DNA from: an uncultured Clostridia bacterium
GTDB taxonomy: Bacteria > Bacillota > Clostridia > Lachnospirales > Lachnospiraceae
Reading direction: 5' to 3'
Length of the DNA stretch: 36,258 bases
Assembly (NCBI GenBank): GCA_946401715.1
Contig: CAMIVF010000003.1
Span: 1 to 36,258 of the forward strand
Notes under the pieces: generated by a model
Databases searched by the model: none
What the model was told of the DNA's origin: nothing
What the model saw: the letters and a program-made list of their open reading frames with translations, nothing else
Shown here: piece after piece, positions 25,256 to 35,347 of the stretch
Numbering within the stretch: position 1 is the stretch's first letter
How the letters are laid out: every line of letters begins with the position of its first letter
Program-made: the position numbers and the translations under genes

Positions 25256-26134
25256 TTACTCTTCCCTGGTATGGAAAACACGGTTGATCAGGAACATCGT
25301 TACCATACCGACAACGATAATCACGACGCCGATTGTGTTGGCATATCCGTAGTTGGTTGATTTCATCGTCGTATACAGATACAGCGGAAGGTTTGTCGTG
25401 GTGCTTCCCGGGCCTCCCCCCGAGGTCAGGTAGATCATGGAGAACAGCTGCAGCATATAGGTCGCTGCCATGATGACAGTCGTGCGAATCATGTCTTTGG
25501 CAAGCGGAAACACAACCAGCCTGTCAATCTGCAGGGAGGAAGCGCCGTCGATTTTTGCCGCCTCAATGATTCCCTCGTCCAGACTCAGACACTGGGCAAG
25601 CACCAGTGTCGTGGTATACCCGGCAAAGAGAAACCAGGTCATCGTGACAGCCGGGAATGCTGTCCCCATCTCAAACAGCCAGTTGTGCTGCAGCTTCTCA
25701 AGCCCGACCGCTTTCAGGATGGAATTCAGCACACCGTACTGCGGGTTATACATATTGAGGAAGATCATGGCGATCGCGGACTGTGAGATAATATTCGGAA
25801 TCATGTAGACCACGCGCACAAACTTCCAGCCACGCGGCTTCTTATACAGAACAAATGCAAGCAGTGTTCCGAGCGCAACGTGGAAAACACAGTGAATCAC
25901 GATCCATACCAGCGTATTCCGGAAGATAAGCCAGAAGTTCTTATCCTGCGTAAACAGCTGGATGTAGTTTCCTATACCATTGAATGAAAATGTTTTCGGC
26001 ATCAACCGGTAGTTGAAGAAGGATCCTCCGATCACCATGCAAAGAGGAACCGCAAAGATCAGCAGAAAAACAGCACATGTCGGCAAAAGAAACAGTATGA
26101 TCCAGGGAATTTCTTTTTTTCGCATCCTATTCAC
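25256..26134 (-). CDS. Carbohydrate ABC transporter permease (MalF-like)
   Basis: IEAAKIDGASSLQIDRLVVFPLAKDMIRTTVIM EAA-loop motif; polytopic. Confidence 0.93.
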   Translation of the reverse strand: MNRMRKKEIPWIILFLLPTCAVFLLIFAVPLCMVIGGSFFNYRLMPKTFSFNGIGNYIQLFTQDKNFWLIFRNTLVWIVIHCVFHVALGTLLAFVLYKKPRGWKFVRVVYMIPNIISQSAIAMIFLNMYNPQYGVLNSILKAVGLEKLQHNWLFEMGTAFPAVTMTWFLFAGYTTTLVLAQCLSLDEGIIEAAKIDGASSLQIDRLVVFPLAKDMIRTTVIMAATYMLQLFSMIYLTSGGGPGSTTTNLPLYLYTTMKSTNYGYANTIGVVIIVVGMVTMFLINRVFHTREE

Positions 26135-26186
26135 CTCTGTAAGCGATTCTTCTTTGGATGATCCGTTCCCGGCTCATCTCTTTGAT

Positions 26187-26220
26187 AAAAGAATTGGCTG
26201 TAAAAACAGCCAATTCTTTT
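26187..26220. terminator. Intercistronic hairpin with terminator character
   Basis: AAAAGAATTGGCTGT-AAAA-ACAGCCAATTCTTTT perfect stem with A/T tracts, between SBP and permease genes. Confidence 0.75.
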
Positions 26221-26248
26221 GATATCGCCTGTATTCTTCTTGATCAGA

Positions 26249-27538
26249 TTACTGTGCAGGATTGGCTGCAGCAAAATCAGTCAGAACCTGGCAGAAGTCT
26301 TCCGGCGTGCTGGCACCGGAAGCAAGATTCGGAAGCTCATTGTCCCAGATATCCTCAAGTCCGGGAACCATATTTCCGGTCAGCGTGCTCGCACGGTTCT
26401 CGCATGCGGAAGCCTGCGACAGGAATTCTCCCAGCAGCGGATACTTTTCAAGGATCTCGTCCGTGATCTCAACTGCGGAAGAGGCCGGAACCATACCAGA
26501 CAGGTCAAGTGCAACCGCCTGCGCCTCGTTGGAGGTAAAGAACTGCACCATGGCAACGGCTGCCTCTTCCAGCGCCGGATCATCCTGCTTTGTCACAAAC
26601 ATTCCCTCGATCGGGGCGTCATACACAAAGCTGTCCGGATAAGCAGCTGCTCCAACCTTGTCCGCAAATCCCGCTTCCGTCTTGCTCTCGTCAGAGAAGT
26701 CAGAAATCATCCAGGGGCCATTGCAGATAATGGCAACATTGCCGGAGAAGAAATTGTTCGCAGCATTCTCATACGCACCGCCGACAGCGTCAAGCGTCGT
26801 ATAGTTCTGATACAGCTCCTGCGCCTTGGCCATCGCATTGATCATAGCCTCGTTATTGTAATCTGTCGGATACTTTGTCTTGAGGAATTCCATGCCCTCT
26901 TCCGTAGAGGCAAGATAAGCACCGACCAGAAGCTGTGTGCACCATGCGCCGTCCGCTGTATCCATGGCGAGCGGCGTAATGCCGGCTTCTTTCAGCTTAT
27001 CAAGATCCTCGAAAAACTCATCCCACGTTGCAGCCGGGCCATCGATGCCGGCCTGCTCGAAGAGCTCTTTGTTATAGAAATAGCCGATCATCTCACTTTC
27101 CATGGAGGAAGCATATTTCTTTCCGTCTCTGCAGTTGACTTCTTCCCAGGATTCCGTGTACATCGCCGCCCAGTCAGGATCCGCATCCACGGCTTCTGAA
27201 ATATCCTTGACGGCATCAGCCTGGAGCGCAAGGTCCAGAAGCTTCTGGCCGGCACCGTATACGACAGGAGGAAGCGTTTCCGAAGACGCGATCTGTACCG
27301 TGATCTTATCCGCGTAGTTTTCATCTCCCGGCACTTCTTCCACCTCAATACGATACTGTCCCGCGTACTCTTCGTTAAAGCGGTTTACAAGTTCGGCGAT
27401 CGCCGGTGCTGATGTGTTGGCACCTACCTGGAAGGTGGGATAATTGATCACGATCTCGTCGGCAAATGCACTTGAGGCCATCGCACCTGCCACCATGCAG
27501 AATACCAGAGAACCAGCAGCAAGTTTTCTCAGTTTCAT
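26249..27538 (-). CDS. Extracellular sugar-binding protein of ABC transporter
   Basis: Lipoprotein/signal region MKLRKLAAGSLVFCMVAGAMASSAFA; ITVQIASSETLPPVVYGAG, GYFYNKELFEQAGI, FFSGNVAIICNGPWMI motifs; AAAGGAGG SD. Confidence 0.93.
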   Translation of the reverse strand: MKLRKLAAGSLVFCMVAGAMASSAFADEIVINYPTFQVGANTSAPAIAELVNRFNEEYAGQYRIEVEEVPGDENYADKITVQIASSETLPPVVYGAGQKLLDLALQADAVKDISEAVDADPDWAAMYTESWEEVNCRDGKKYASSMESEMIGYFYNKELFEQAGIDGPAATWDEFFEDLDKLKEAGITPLAMDTADGAWCTQLLVGAYLASTEEGMEFLKTKYPTDYNNEAMINAMAKAQELYQNYTTLDAVGGAYENAANNFFSGNVAIICNGPWMISDFSDESKTEAGFADKVGAAAYPDSFVYDAPIEGMFVTKQDDPALEEAAVAMVQFFTSNEAQAVALDLSGMVPASSAVEITDEILEKYPLLGEFLSQASACENRASTLTGNMVPGLEDIWDNELPNLASGASTPEDFCQVLTDFAAANPAQ

Positions 27539-27807
27539 AGAGTCCCTCCTTTGGAAAAAGATGTGATAAATATGTATTTGCTGACTATTTTCCTCTTCAT
27601 TTGCCCCAAAAAGCAAAATAGGAGTGTATCAGATATACTTATTTAATCATGTCAGGGCGTTTCCGTCAATTATCTGCGGTCCGAAGCGCAGAGGTTGGGA
27701 AAGTACTACTTATTTGGTTTTTTTGTGGTATTCTGTCTGCAGAGGCAGCTGCCGGTCAGGCAAAGCCGGCAGAATGATTTTTCGTTTTCTAAGAAGGAGT
27801 AACCGAC

Positions 27808-28923
27808 ATGGATATCAGAGAAAACCCGTTCAGACTTGGATTCGGACTGATGCGCCTCCCCAAAAACGAGGACGGCAGCATTGATCTCCCACAGGTGAAG
27901 CTTATGGCTGATCGTTTCCTGGAAGCAGGCGGAACATATTTTGACACTGCTTATGCGTATGACAGCGGGGAAAGCGAGAAAGCATTCAAAGCTGCCATTG
28001 CGGATCGTTATCCCAGGGAGCAGTACACAGTCGCCACCAAACTGATTGCGTGGAACCTTTGCCATGATGAGGCCAGCGCAAAAGCACAGTTTTTCACCAG
28101 TCTGGAAAGAACCGGTGCAGGTTATTTTGACTTCTATCTGCTTCATGCGCTGCAGAGAAACAACTATACAAAATACGATGAATATCATATCTGGGACTTT
28201 GTGAAGGAGCAGAAAGCAAAGGGACTGATAAAGAAGTGGGGCTTCTCTTTCCATGCTGATCCAAAGCTGCTGGAAGAACTGCTTACACTGCATCCTGATG
28301 CTGACTTCGTACAGCTGCAGGTCAATTACGCGGACTGGGATAATCCAGGGGTAGCGTCCAGACGTAATATGGAGATCTGCAGAGCCCATGGCAAACCAGT
28401 GGTAGTAATGGAACCGGTCAAAGGCGGGATTCTGGCCAATCCGATTCCTTCCGTAAAAAAGATTTTTGATGAAGCCGCTCCCGGAATGTCCTATGCGAGC
28501 TGGGCGGTCCGCTTTGCAGCCAGCCAGGAGAACATTCTTGCTGTGCTAAGCGGCATGAGCAGCCTGGAGCAGATGGAAGATAACCTGAGCTATATGCAGA
28601 ACTTCCGGCCGCTGAATCATCAGGAGATGGACATCATTCGAAGGGTACAGAAGGCAATCGAGGATGATAAAACCATCCCCTGTACGGCCTGTCACTATTG
28701 TACGAAAGGCTGTCCGCAGAATATCCCCATTCCTGAAATCTTCGCTGTCGAAAACCGAAAAAAAGACAGTCCTCATTTTCGGACCGTCAGGGAATACAAC
28801 ATCGTTACGCACGGACACGGCAGGGCAAGCGACTGCATACAGTGCGGTCAGTGTGAAGGCGCATGTCCGCAGCATCTGCCCATCATCGAACTTCTGGAGA
28901 AGTGTCGGGACATAGAGTCCTGA
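27808..28923 (+). CDS. Aldo/keto reductase with C-terminal 4Fe-4S ferredoxin motifs
   Basis: GFGLMRLP, GGTYFDTAYAYDSGESE, CTACHYCTKGCPQNIPIP and CIQCGQCEGACPQHLPI motifs; AAGGAG SD. Confidence 0.94.
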   Translation: MDIRENPFRLGFGLMRLPKNEDGSIDLPQVKLMADRFLEAGGTYFDTAYAYDSGESEKAFKAAIADRYPREQYTVATKLIAWNLCHDEASAKAQFFTSLERTGAGYFDFYLLHALQRNNYTKYDEYHIWDFVKEQKAKGLIKKWGFSFHADPKLLEELLTLHPDADFVQLQVNYADWDNPGVASRRNMEICRAHGKPVVVMEPVKGGILANPIPSVKKIFDEAAPGMSYASWAVRFAASQENILAVLSGMSSLEQMEDNLSYMQNFRPLNHQEMDIIRRVQKAIEDDKTIPCTACHYCTKGCPQNIPIPEIFAVENRKKDSPHFRTVREYNIVTHGHGRASDCIQCGQCEGACPQHLPIIELLEKCRDIES

Positions 28924-29034
28924 AGATCATTTCATCAGAGATGCATCCGTTTTCAGCATCACGAAAAGTATGCTGCTTCATGCATGCAGCGCTCCTTCCA
29001 TCACTCGTTTTGCCGGTGGAAATGATCTGCCATG

Positions 29035-29841
29035 CTATGTTCCTCCCTGCACTTTTTCCCGGATATAGTCTTTGACTTCCTTCCGGATCCGGCTCATCCG
29101 TTCCCTGGTCCTCTCATTCCTGCTCTCGAAGGCAAGCATCTGTTCCAGATATCCCTGCGCCTCTGCAATCCGGAAACTGACCGGGTATACCAGACCATAT
29201 ACGAAAGCGATATGTCCCATCAGGAAGTCAATTCCCGTTCTGGAGTTCACGCGATTGACATCCCTGTGTGCGAGTATGTCCTCATATACCGGATCGGATA
29301 TTTCGGAAGTCAGGAACGCTTCCTCAGGAAGATTGTAGATCTGTGTCATCGGCGTTTCCCGGTTCACCCTGAGGATATCGATCTTGTCCGCATCCCGCAG
29401 GATCTGGCTGTATGTCTTCTCCTGCTCCGTCAAGGATTCCGGCAGGCGGTATGCGTTATGATACCGGATCGCGGTTTCCATGATCTGATCCTGGTCACTC
29501 CCGGTCATGTAATACCGGATCATTCCGTCGCGAAACAGGAGGTCCGCACTGAACTGCGCATGGTTGACAGACTCCGAGTCCCGAAATGTATTGTAAATCC
29601 TTACCTGCTCGAACCTGCCGATGTCATGCAGCAGCCCGATCATCCACGCAAGATCTTTCTCTTCCGGATCAAGGTCCAGGCTCTCTGCGATCCGTTCGCA
29701 CAGTCCGGCAACACGCAGGGTATGCCCCACCTTCAGACGGATCTTGGGATCCTCCATGTTATAGTGGGAAGCATAATCCAAAAAAGTCTGTTTTGCTCTC
29801 TCTTTGTTCATCATACCCATATAGACCGCTGCTTCCGCCAA
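29035..29841 (-). CDS. HD domain-containing phosphohydrolase
   Basis: GHTLRVAGLCERIAESL, MIGLLHDIGRFEQ, ILRDADKIDILRV motifs. Confidence 0.9.
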   Translation of the reverse strand: MAEAAVYMGMMNKERAKQTFLDYASHYNMEDPKIRLKVGHTLRVAGLCERIAESLDLDPEEKDLAWMIGLLHDIGRFEQVRIYNTFRDSESVNHAQFSADLLFRDGMIRYYMTGSDQDQIMETAIRYHNAYRLPESLTEQEKTYSQILRDADKIDILRVNRETPMTQIYNLPEEAFLTSEISDPVYEDILAHRDVNRVNSRTGIDFLMGHIAFVYGLVYPVSFRIAEAQGYLEQMLAFESRNERTRERMSRIRKEVKDYIREKVQGGT

Positions 29842-29858
29842 ATCACGCGCAAAAGTTC

Positions 29859-30260
29859 TTAATGTCTCCCCGATATGATGGAATAACCTGCTTCCTTCAG
29901 CGCATGGATTGCTTTCTCATAATCAACTTCTTTTGTCAGTACATAATCCGTGTTAAATGTTGAAATGGCAAATATCCCGATTCGCCTTTCCGCGAGAATC
30001 CGTGTGATTCCTGCAAGAATTCCAATCAGTGAAAAATCAAGTTCACCGCAAATCCGAACTGCCTTCCACCCGTCTTCACGTGTAATCGTATTCTTCGGAA
30101 CAATGTCTGTCGGGCAGACAAGCGACTTTTCCTGGTCTGTGCTTCCGATGAATACAAACGGTCGCTGAAGGTCAATTTCGGAATAATCTTCCACTTTGCT
30201 AATCGAGAAGTTTATCTCCAGCGGTTCCAGTGAAATACTCTTTGTCTCCTGATTCTCCAT
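29859..30260 (-). CDS. ACT domain-containing protein
   Basis: 133 aa; ICGELDFSLIGILAGITRILAERRIGIFAISTFNTDYVLTKEVDYEKAIHALKEAGY. Confidence 0.88.
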   Translation of the reverse strand: MENQETKSISLEPLEINFSISKVEDYSEIDLQRPFVFIGSTDQEKSLVCPTDIVPKNTITREDGWKAVRICGELDFSLIGILAGITRILAERRIGIFAISTFNTDYVLTKEVDYEKAIHALKEAGYSIISGRH

Positions 30261-30316
30261 ATGCTTCCAACCTCTTACATGTGAGTCTCACGCCGTTTCT
30301 TTCGCACAGCAGCTTT

Positions 30317-31039
30317 TTATCCCTTCCCCTGCTCCACCTGCTTGATCTCATGTCCGGACGCGTCCTTCAGGGAATACGTGTCAAACACCGGCTCGTCCGG
30401 CAGCCTGAGTTCAATGGTATTAATCTTATCCAGAATGCATTTTCCTCCCGCCATGGAAAGATCAAATACATGTCCGCCCAGTTTCCGGTCATCGGATACA
30501 AAGTGCAAATGCCAGCCGGCAGCGTTAATGCCGTCCATATAATCCGGATAGTATACGCAGATCAATGAGCCTTTGATATCCTGAAAGCAGAATGCCTTCT
30601 GCGTCTGCTCCAGAACCGTCTTAAGCGTTACATGCATGGACTTATACGCTGACTCTGACCTGGCATCTACAAAAGAGAACTCTCCGTCAATTCTGGCAAC
30701 ATGCATACTGTTCAGTCCAAATTCTTCTTCGATCAGATTATTCAGTTCTGACTTGAGCCTGTCAATACTCTCGAATTCACCCAGTTCAAGCGAGCGTTTT
30801 CCCTGCATGCTGCAGACCGCCGAAAATGGAACTCCCTTCTCCGGTTCAGCAACCACAACTTTGCCATTTTCCGTGGCGCGGTAACATACCCCGTCAATCA
30901 CGATCATCTCGCCGTCCACGTCCTCAAATGTCCCAATGCCCGTATCTCCATGTTCCAGCAGTTCCGATACGGTTATGACAGAACGGGAGTAACCGAGCAT
31001 AAGAGCCTGAAGTGTCGATACCTGATACATCTTTACCAT
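30317..31039 (-). CDS. budA: Acetolactate decarboxylase
   Basis: YQVSTLQALMLGYSRSVITVSELLEHGDTGIGTFEDVDGEMIVIDG, GWHLHFVSDDRKLGGHVFDL motifs; AGGAG SD before ATG 31039. Confidence 0.94.
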   Translation of the reverse strand: MVKMYQVSTLQALMLGYSRSVITVSELLEHGDTGIGTFEDVDGEMIVIDGVCYRATENGKVVVAEPEKGVPFSAVCSMQGKRSLELGEFESIDRLKSELNNLIEEEFGLNSMHVARIDGEFSFVDARSESAYKSMHVTLKTVLEQTQKAFCFQDIKGSLICVYYPDYMDGINAAGWHLHFVSDDRKLGGHVFDLSMAGGKCILDKINTIELRLPDEPVFDTYSLKDASGHEIKQVEQGKG

Positions 31040-31185
31040 AACATTCAACTCCTGTAAGAATATGCTATAGTGGCATGTCCCTGGGCTGACCAGGAATCCA
31101 CCCGGCCCGAGAAAGTGCATTCTTTTCAGGTCCGGCTTTGCAGCATGCATCACACTTGCAGGGATCAGGAGCAGATATTCCGTCT

Positions 31186-32409
31186 TTATCCCACATACAG
31201 CCCGTCAAACCGGAACACATCCGCATTCTCCGGATTCTGTGTGAAGATGGCGTGATAGGTCTTCGTATGGACATATCCCTGCACGCCGGGATTGTATTCC
31301 ATGATAGCTCCGATCAAAACCGTCTTTCCGTACTCATTTCCCGAACTGGCCGGTTCCCGGAGGTAATATGTGTCCTGCCAGTCATTTCCCGCAGCGTTCA
31401 TACGGACCATCTCACCTTCCCGAACCGCTCCGAAATAATCGCACAATGCCTGAACATCCTCCTGAGGCGTCTGCGTCTCAAACAGCTCCCGCACAATCTC
31501 CTTCAGATCCTCCGCATAAGCGTAGTTGAAATCACCCTGATTGAAAATGCGCTCGTCCCGCACCTTTGCCTGATACCAGTTCAATCCCCCGGCATGGCTG
31601 AAACTGTACAGATCATCTGCGTTGATCTCACAGTCCTCCGCTCCTCTATGACCTGTCTGAATCTTATAAATCGTATCCGCAAACGCACGCAGCCGCTCCA
31701 CCGTCTCACCATCCAGATATTCCGGATCCTGTGTCCGGCCGGCATGTTCATCCCAGCCCGGCCCGTCTGATCCGAGGCCGTCCGGATTGTTGAAGGGATC
31801 ACCCCATTCTGCTTCATCAGCAGGCACTGCAAGCGAAACATGCGGCGTTGTGCCGGAATAGTCCGGTACACTTTCAGCATCTGCCTGATAACCCTCCAGC
31901 CGAAGCTCGCTGATACATGCATCCTCCCATTTCCAGCCATCCCGCACGCCGACAATCGTCATGGTTACCGATCCGTCACTGACCAACGGTTCATCAAACC
32001 TGAAGTGAAACCCTTCATATCCGTACTGGTATGTATCTGCGTCCTGTGAGACATCCAGATAAGCTTCCTGGCTGCCGGTATGAATATAGATTCTGGTCGG
32101 CGCACCATTCTTATAGAACAGCTCTTCGCTTCGATAATAACCGGTGCAGATCACTCCGCCGGTTATCACAGCGTAACAATCCGTCTCCATATACAAAGAC
32201 TCACCCAGGCCGTTTCCCGGAGCACCCTCCGTCCAGCACGTCGATGTATCATCATCCTGCGCAAGCCAGGCACTGTGATCATACCCGGGTTCTGCAAGCG
32301 TAGAGGAAGCCATGATGTATCCCGGAACAAGTGTCTCCGCGTATATGGGAACATGACAAAAAAGAATTCCTGCCAGGGTGAGTGCCCCCGTCATCCAACC
32401 TGCTCTCAT
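31186..32409 (-). CDS. Secreted protein with NADase-type glycan-binding (discoidin-like) domain
   Basis: Signal peptide; STLAEPGYDHSAWLAQDDDTSTCWTEGAPGNGLGESL, YYRSEELFYKNGAPTRIYI motifs. Confidence 0.8.
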   Translation of the reverse strand: MRAGWMTGALTLAGILFCHVPIYAETLVPGYIMASSTLAEPGYDHSAWLAQDDDTSTCWTEGAPGNGLGESLYMETDCYAVITGGVICTGYYRSEELFYKNGAPTRIYIHTGSQEAYLDVSQDADTYQYGYEGFHFRFDEPLVSDGSVTMTIVGVRDGWKWEDACISELRLEGYQADAESVPDYSGTTPHVSLAVPADEAEWGDPFNNPDGLGSDGPGWDEHAGRTQDPEYLDGETVERLRAFADTIYKIQTGHRGAEDCEINADDLYSFSHAGGLNWYQAKVRDERIFNQGDFNYAYAEDLKEIVRELFETQTPQEDVQALCDYFGAVREGEMVRMNAAGNDWQDTYYLREPASSGNEYGKTVLIGAIMEYNPGVQGYVHTKTYHAIFTQNPENADVFRFDGLYVG

Positions 32410-32482
32410 GAAAAATAAACCTCCAGTCGTATTATGCGTCCACTATAGATTGTTTGCTCTGCATCATGCGGAAGCATGTCAA

Positions 32483-33268
32483 TTACGCCAGCCGCGGGAT
32501 TTCCCGGATCAGTTCACCTATTCTGCGGTTCTGGCGCGGGGCGTCTGTGTCTTTGTCCGGTATCTCGTGAAACTCACAGCCTGGTATCTGTTCCGCAAGA
32601 TACTTTCCGTATTCGAAGGGATGGCAGAGATCGCCGCGGCAGGCCGCAATGGTTACAGGAACACTGATTCTCTGAAAATCAGCCGGACAGGAAACCGGAA
32701 CCATAGCCGGCAGAATGAGATATTTCTGCCAGTTTCGGACCGATGCGGGATCGTCAAACGGCTGGAGAAAAGCATTTCTCGTATAGTCTGAAGGCCCGTC
32801 AACGATTTTCCACCCTTCTGTCTGCTTAAAGGCTTCCACTCCGCCTTCTTTCAGGCAGCGGCCAAGATCCGCATAGGCTGTCTGCACCTCTTCAGACATC
32901 GGCTTATCGGTCCAGGCATTACGAATCAGCAAAAGAGCCCGGACTCTCCCGGGGTAACGGATCGCTGTATTCAGGCTGACCGCAGCGCCCATGGAAATGC
33001 CGCCGAGCACCGCACGATCGATGCCAAGATGGTCAAGGAGAGCCGCGGCATCGTCTCCGAGCCGGTCAAAGCTGTAGCTGTCCCAGTCGGCTCCGCTCCT
33101 CCCGTGGCCCTGCTGGTTCAGGATAATGCGGCGCACTCCGGGAACCGGGCCGCATACGGAACGGATCTGTTTGTCGCTCCCTCCCATACCGTGCAGAAAC
33201 AGGAAAGGGATCCCGCTGCCTTCATCTTCATATTCGAGAGGGATTCCTCTGTGTGTAAACCATTTCAT
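32483..33268 (-). CDS. Alpha/beta hydrolase
   Basis: PFLFLHGMGGSDKQ, LNQQGHGRSGAD, AVLGGISMGAAVSLNTAIRYPGRV motifs; GGGAGG SD before ATG 33268. Confidence 0.9.
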   Translation of the reverse strand: MKWFTHRGIPLEYEDEGSGIPFLFLHGMGGSDKQIRSVCGPVPGVRRIILNQQGHGRSGADWDSYSFDRLGDDAAALLDHLGIDRAVLGGISMGAAVSLNTAIRYPGRVRALLLIRNAWTDKPMSEEVQTAYADLGRCLKEGGVEAFKQTEGWKIVDGPSDYTRNAFLQPFDDPASVRNWQKYLILPAMVPVSCPADFQRISVPVTIAACRGDLCHPFEYGKYLAEQIPGCEFHEIPDKDTDAPRQNRRIGELIREIPRLA

Positions 33269-33395
33269 ACTTGCCTCCCATGCGTTCCCCGTGCAAAGAC
33301 ATCTTTCAAGGGTACCTTCGGCATTCTTCCATACGTACACATCTGCCATGCAGCCGCATAGCTGATTGATTACGCATCATTTCACTCAAACGCTG

Positions 33396-34253
33396 CTATA
33401 CTCTCTGGACATCCTGAAGAAATGTGCGGCTTGCGGGGATTTCCTCTTCCGCAAGGCCGTGCATAATCAGCGGCCCATTATAGCCTGCCCCGTCAAGCAG
33501 GCTGCAGTAGAGGGAATAGTCGAGGATCCCTTTGCCTGCCGCGGCAAACTGCAGAGCGCCCGGAATGCTGTCCGGACTCTGCCGGCCGATGCAGGTAAAG
33601 TCTTTTGCATGAGCCAGTACGATGTCTCCGCCCACAAGGCGGAAGGCTTCTTCAAGTACCTCTTTCATAAATGGCACCTGCGGGGGCGTAAACAGGTTTG
33701 CCCCGTCCATAATGATTTTCAGGTGAGGACTCTTGTAAGTATCCAGGTATTTTCTTGCCCTCTGCGGGGTGTTGATGATGTTGCTGGCCTCAATCTCAAC
33801 GCCGAGTACAACGTTGTTTTCTTCAGCGTATGCCAGGATACGGCCGGTGGTGCGCAGCAGATCATCCCAGGATTCGTCCTTCAGATTATCATCGTGCCAT
33901 TCCCATTTGCTCCTTGGATTTTTGGAACCCGTGCAGAGGGAGACGACGGGAATCCCGAGTTCTCCGGCAATACGGCACTGGAGGGCAAACTGTGCGCAAC
34001 CTCTTTCCCGTGCGCCGGCATCGGGATCAATCATATTGAAGGTTCCGGTCAGCGCGTCGATCTGTACTTCATACTCTTTTCTCAGCGTATCAATGCGCTG
34101 GATATCTTCATCCGCTATTTCGCCGGGAAGTGTGGGCAGCCCTGCGTTGGACAGATTAAACTGTGTGTGAACGATCCCGTGAGCCCTCATCCTCCGAAAG
34201 GTTTCCGAAAGGTCTCCGGTTTCATAGGTCTTTGAAAAAACGCCGATTTCCAA
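33396..34253 (-). CDS. Sugar phosphate isomerase/epimerase (AP endonuclease 2-type TIM barrel)
   Basis: 285 aa; GIPVVSLCTGSKNPRSKWEWHDDNL, VLGVEIEASNIINTPQRARKYL, HAKDF motifs. Confidence 0.9.
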   Translation of the reverse strand: MEIGVFSKTYETGDLSETFRRMRAHGIVHTQFNLSNAGLPTLPGEIADEDIQRIDTLRKEYEVQIDALTGTFNMIDPDAGARERGCAQFALQCRIAGELGIPVVSLCTGSKNPRSKWEWHDDNLKDESWDDLLRTTGRILAYAEENNVVLGVEIEASNIINTPQRARKYLDTYKSPHLKIIMDGANLFTPPQVPFMKEVLEEAFRLVGGDIVLAHAKDFTCIGRQSPDSIPGALQFAAAGKGILDYSLYCSLLDGAGYNGPLIMHGLAEEEIPASRTFLQDVQRV

Positions 34254-34258
34254 TATTT

Positions 34259-35347
34259 TCAGAGTGCTCCTTTCACATCCTCAAGGTTTATCCATGCGCC
34301 GCCGGAATGTACGGACTGGTAAGTGGCGATCAGCGCCCGCATGACCATCATGCCATCGTCAGCAGTCGCACCGGTGCAGGGAGTATGGTTCAGCACGCTG
34401 TCCGCAAAGCCTTCCAGCTCGCGCCGGTAAAACTGCCCGTCGTAAGCGGCCGGAGTGCTGCAGACGTCCGTCTCTTTATCATAGCATTCCACGATAGACG
34501 AGCGGAATTCCCAGGGATTGAAGGTTTTTGCGAAGATTGTGCCGCCGGTGCCGTATATCTCGCATCCCTCGTGCCACTGCTGGGCAATCGCCACGGTAAG
34601 ATCCAGGGTGCCGATGGCCCCGCAGGCGAAATCACAGTCAATCAGCCAGGAATGGAGGCTCTGCCTGTTAACATAACGCGCGCTCACTCTCCGGACCGGC
34701 CCCATGAAGTAAAGGGCGGTGTCGAAAAGATGACTGCCGTGTCCGAGCAGATAATAGTGATCCAGCACCTTTTTCGGGTTTCCCGCCGGCTTTTTCATCG
34801 CCTCGCTGGAATAGATCACAGGCATGACATTGTCGGTGAGCGTATAGCGTCCGACGCTGTCACAGTACCAGCCCTTATAGGTCGTGATCTCGCCCATCTT
34901 CTCCTCTTTGAACTGCTTCGCATACTGCAGGCCCGGATCATACCGCTTCATATGGCCGATCTGGAGCATCACATTCCGTGAAAGCGCCATATCCCGCAGT
35001 TCTTCACATTCTTCAATGGAGACGCCCATAGGCTTTTCGAGAAACACATGTTTCCCTGCTTCTACCGCCATTTTCGCACAGGGAACATGAAACTGATCCC
35101 CGATGCCGATAATCACGGCTTCCACCTCCGGATCGGCGAGCATTTTCTCATAGTCTGTGTAAATACTGTCCGGCTCATAAATCGCCGCCATTTTGCGGAG
35201 CAGATCCTCTGCCACGTCGCAGATCGCCTGCAGATAAATATTGCGCGCCTTGGCCGACCCGATCAGATGCGCGGCCTGGTTGATCAGACCGCATCCAAGA
35301 ACTCCGACCTTCAGGAGGCGTTCTTCCTTCTTAAAATTCGTCTTCAT
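34259..35347 (-). CDS. Gfo/Idh/MocA family oxidoreductase
   Basis: KVGVLGCGLINQAAHLIGSAK Rossmann motif, HVFLEKPMGVSIEECEEL; AGGAG SD before ATG 35347. Confidence 0.93.
   Translation of the reverse strand: MKTNFKKEERLLKVGVLGCGLINQAAHLIGSAKARNIYLQAICDVAEDLLRKMAAIYEPDSIYTDYEKMLADPEVEAVIIGIGDQFHVPCAKMAVEAGKHVFLEKPMGVSIEECEELRDMALSRNVMLQIGHMKRYDPGLQYAKQFKEEKMGEITTYKGWYCDSVGRYTLTDNVMPVIYSSEAMKKPAGNPKKVLDHYYLLGHGSHLFDTALYFMGPVRRVSARYVNRQSLHSWLIDCDFACGAIGTLDLTVAIAQQWHEGCEIYGTGGTIFAKTFNPWEFRSSIVECYDKETDVCSTPAAYDGQFYRRELEGFADSVLNHTPCTGATADDGMMVMRALIATYQSVHSGGAWINLEDVKGAL

Noticed and set aside
26219-27199. 326-aa plus-strand ORF opposite the sugar-binding protein
   Set aside because: Shadow ORF over a clear SBP gene, crossing the terminator hairpin at its start.
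27749-27772. CTGCCGG/CCGGCAG hairpin ahead of the aldo/keto reductase as an attenuator
   Set aside because: Only a 7-bp stem with an interrupted T-run and no competing stem seen; insufficient support.
28924-29027. AGATCATTTC / GAAATGATCT inverted repeat between convergent genes
   Set aside because: 10-bp arms separated by 84 nt with no T-tract; too weak to call an element.
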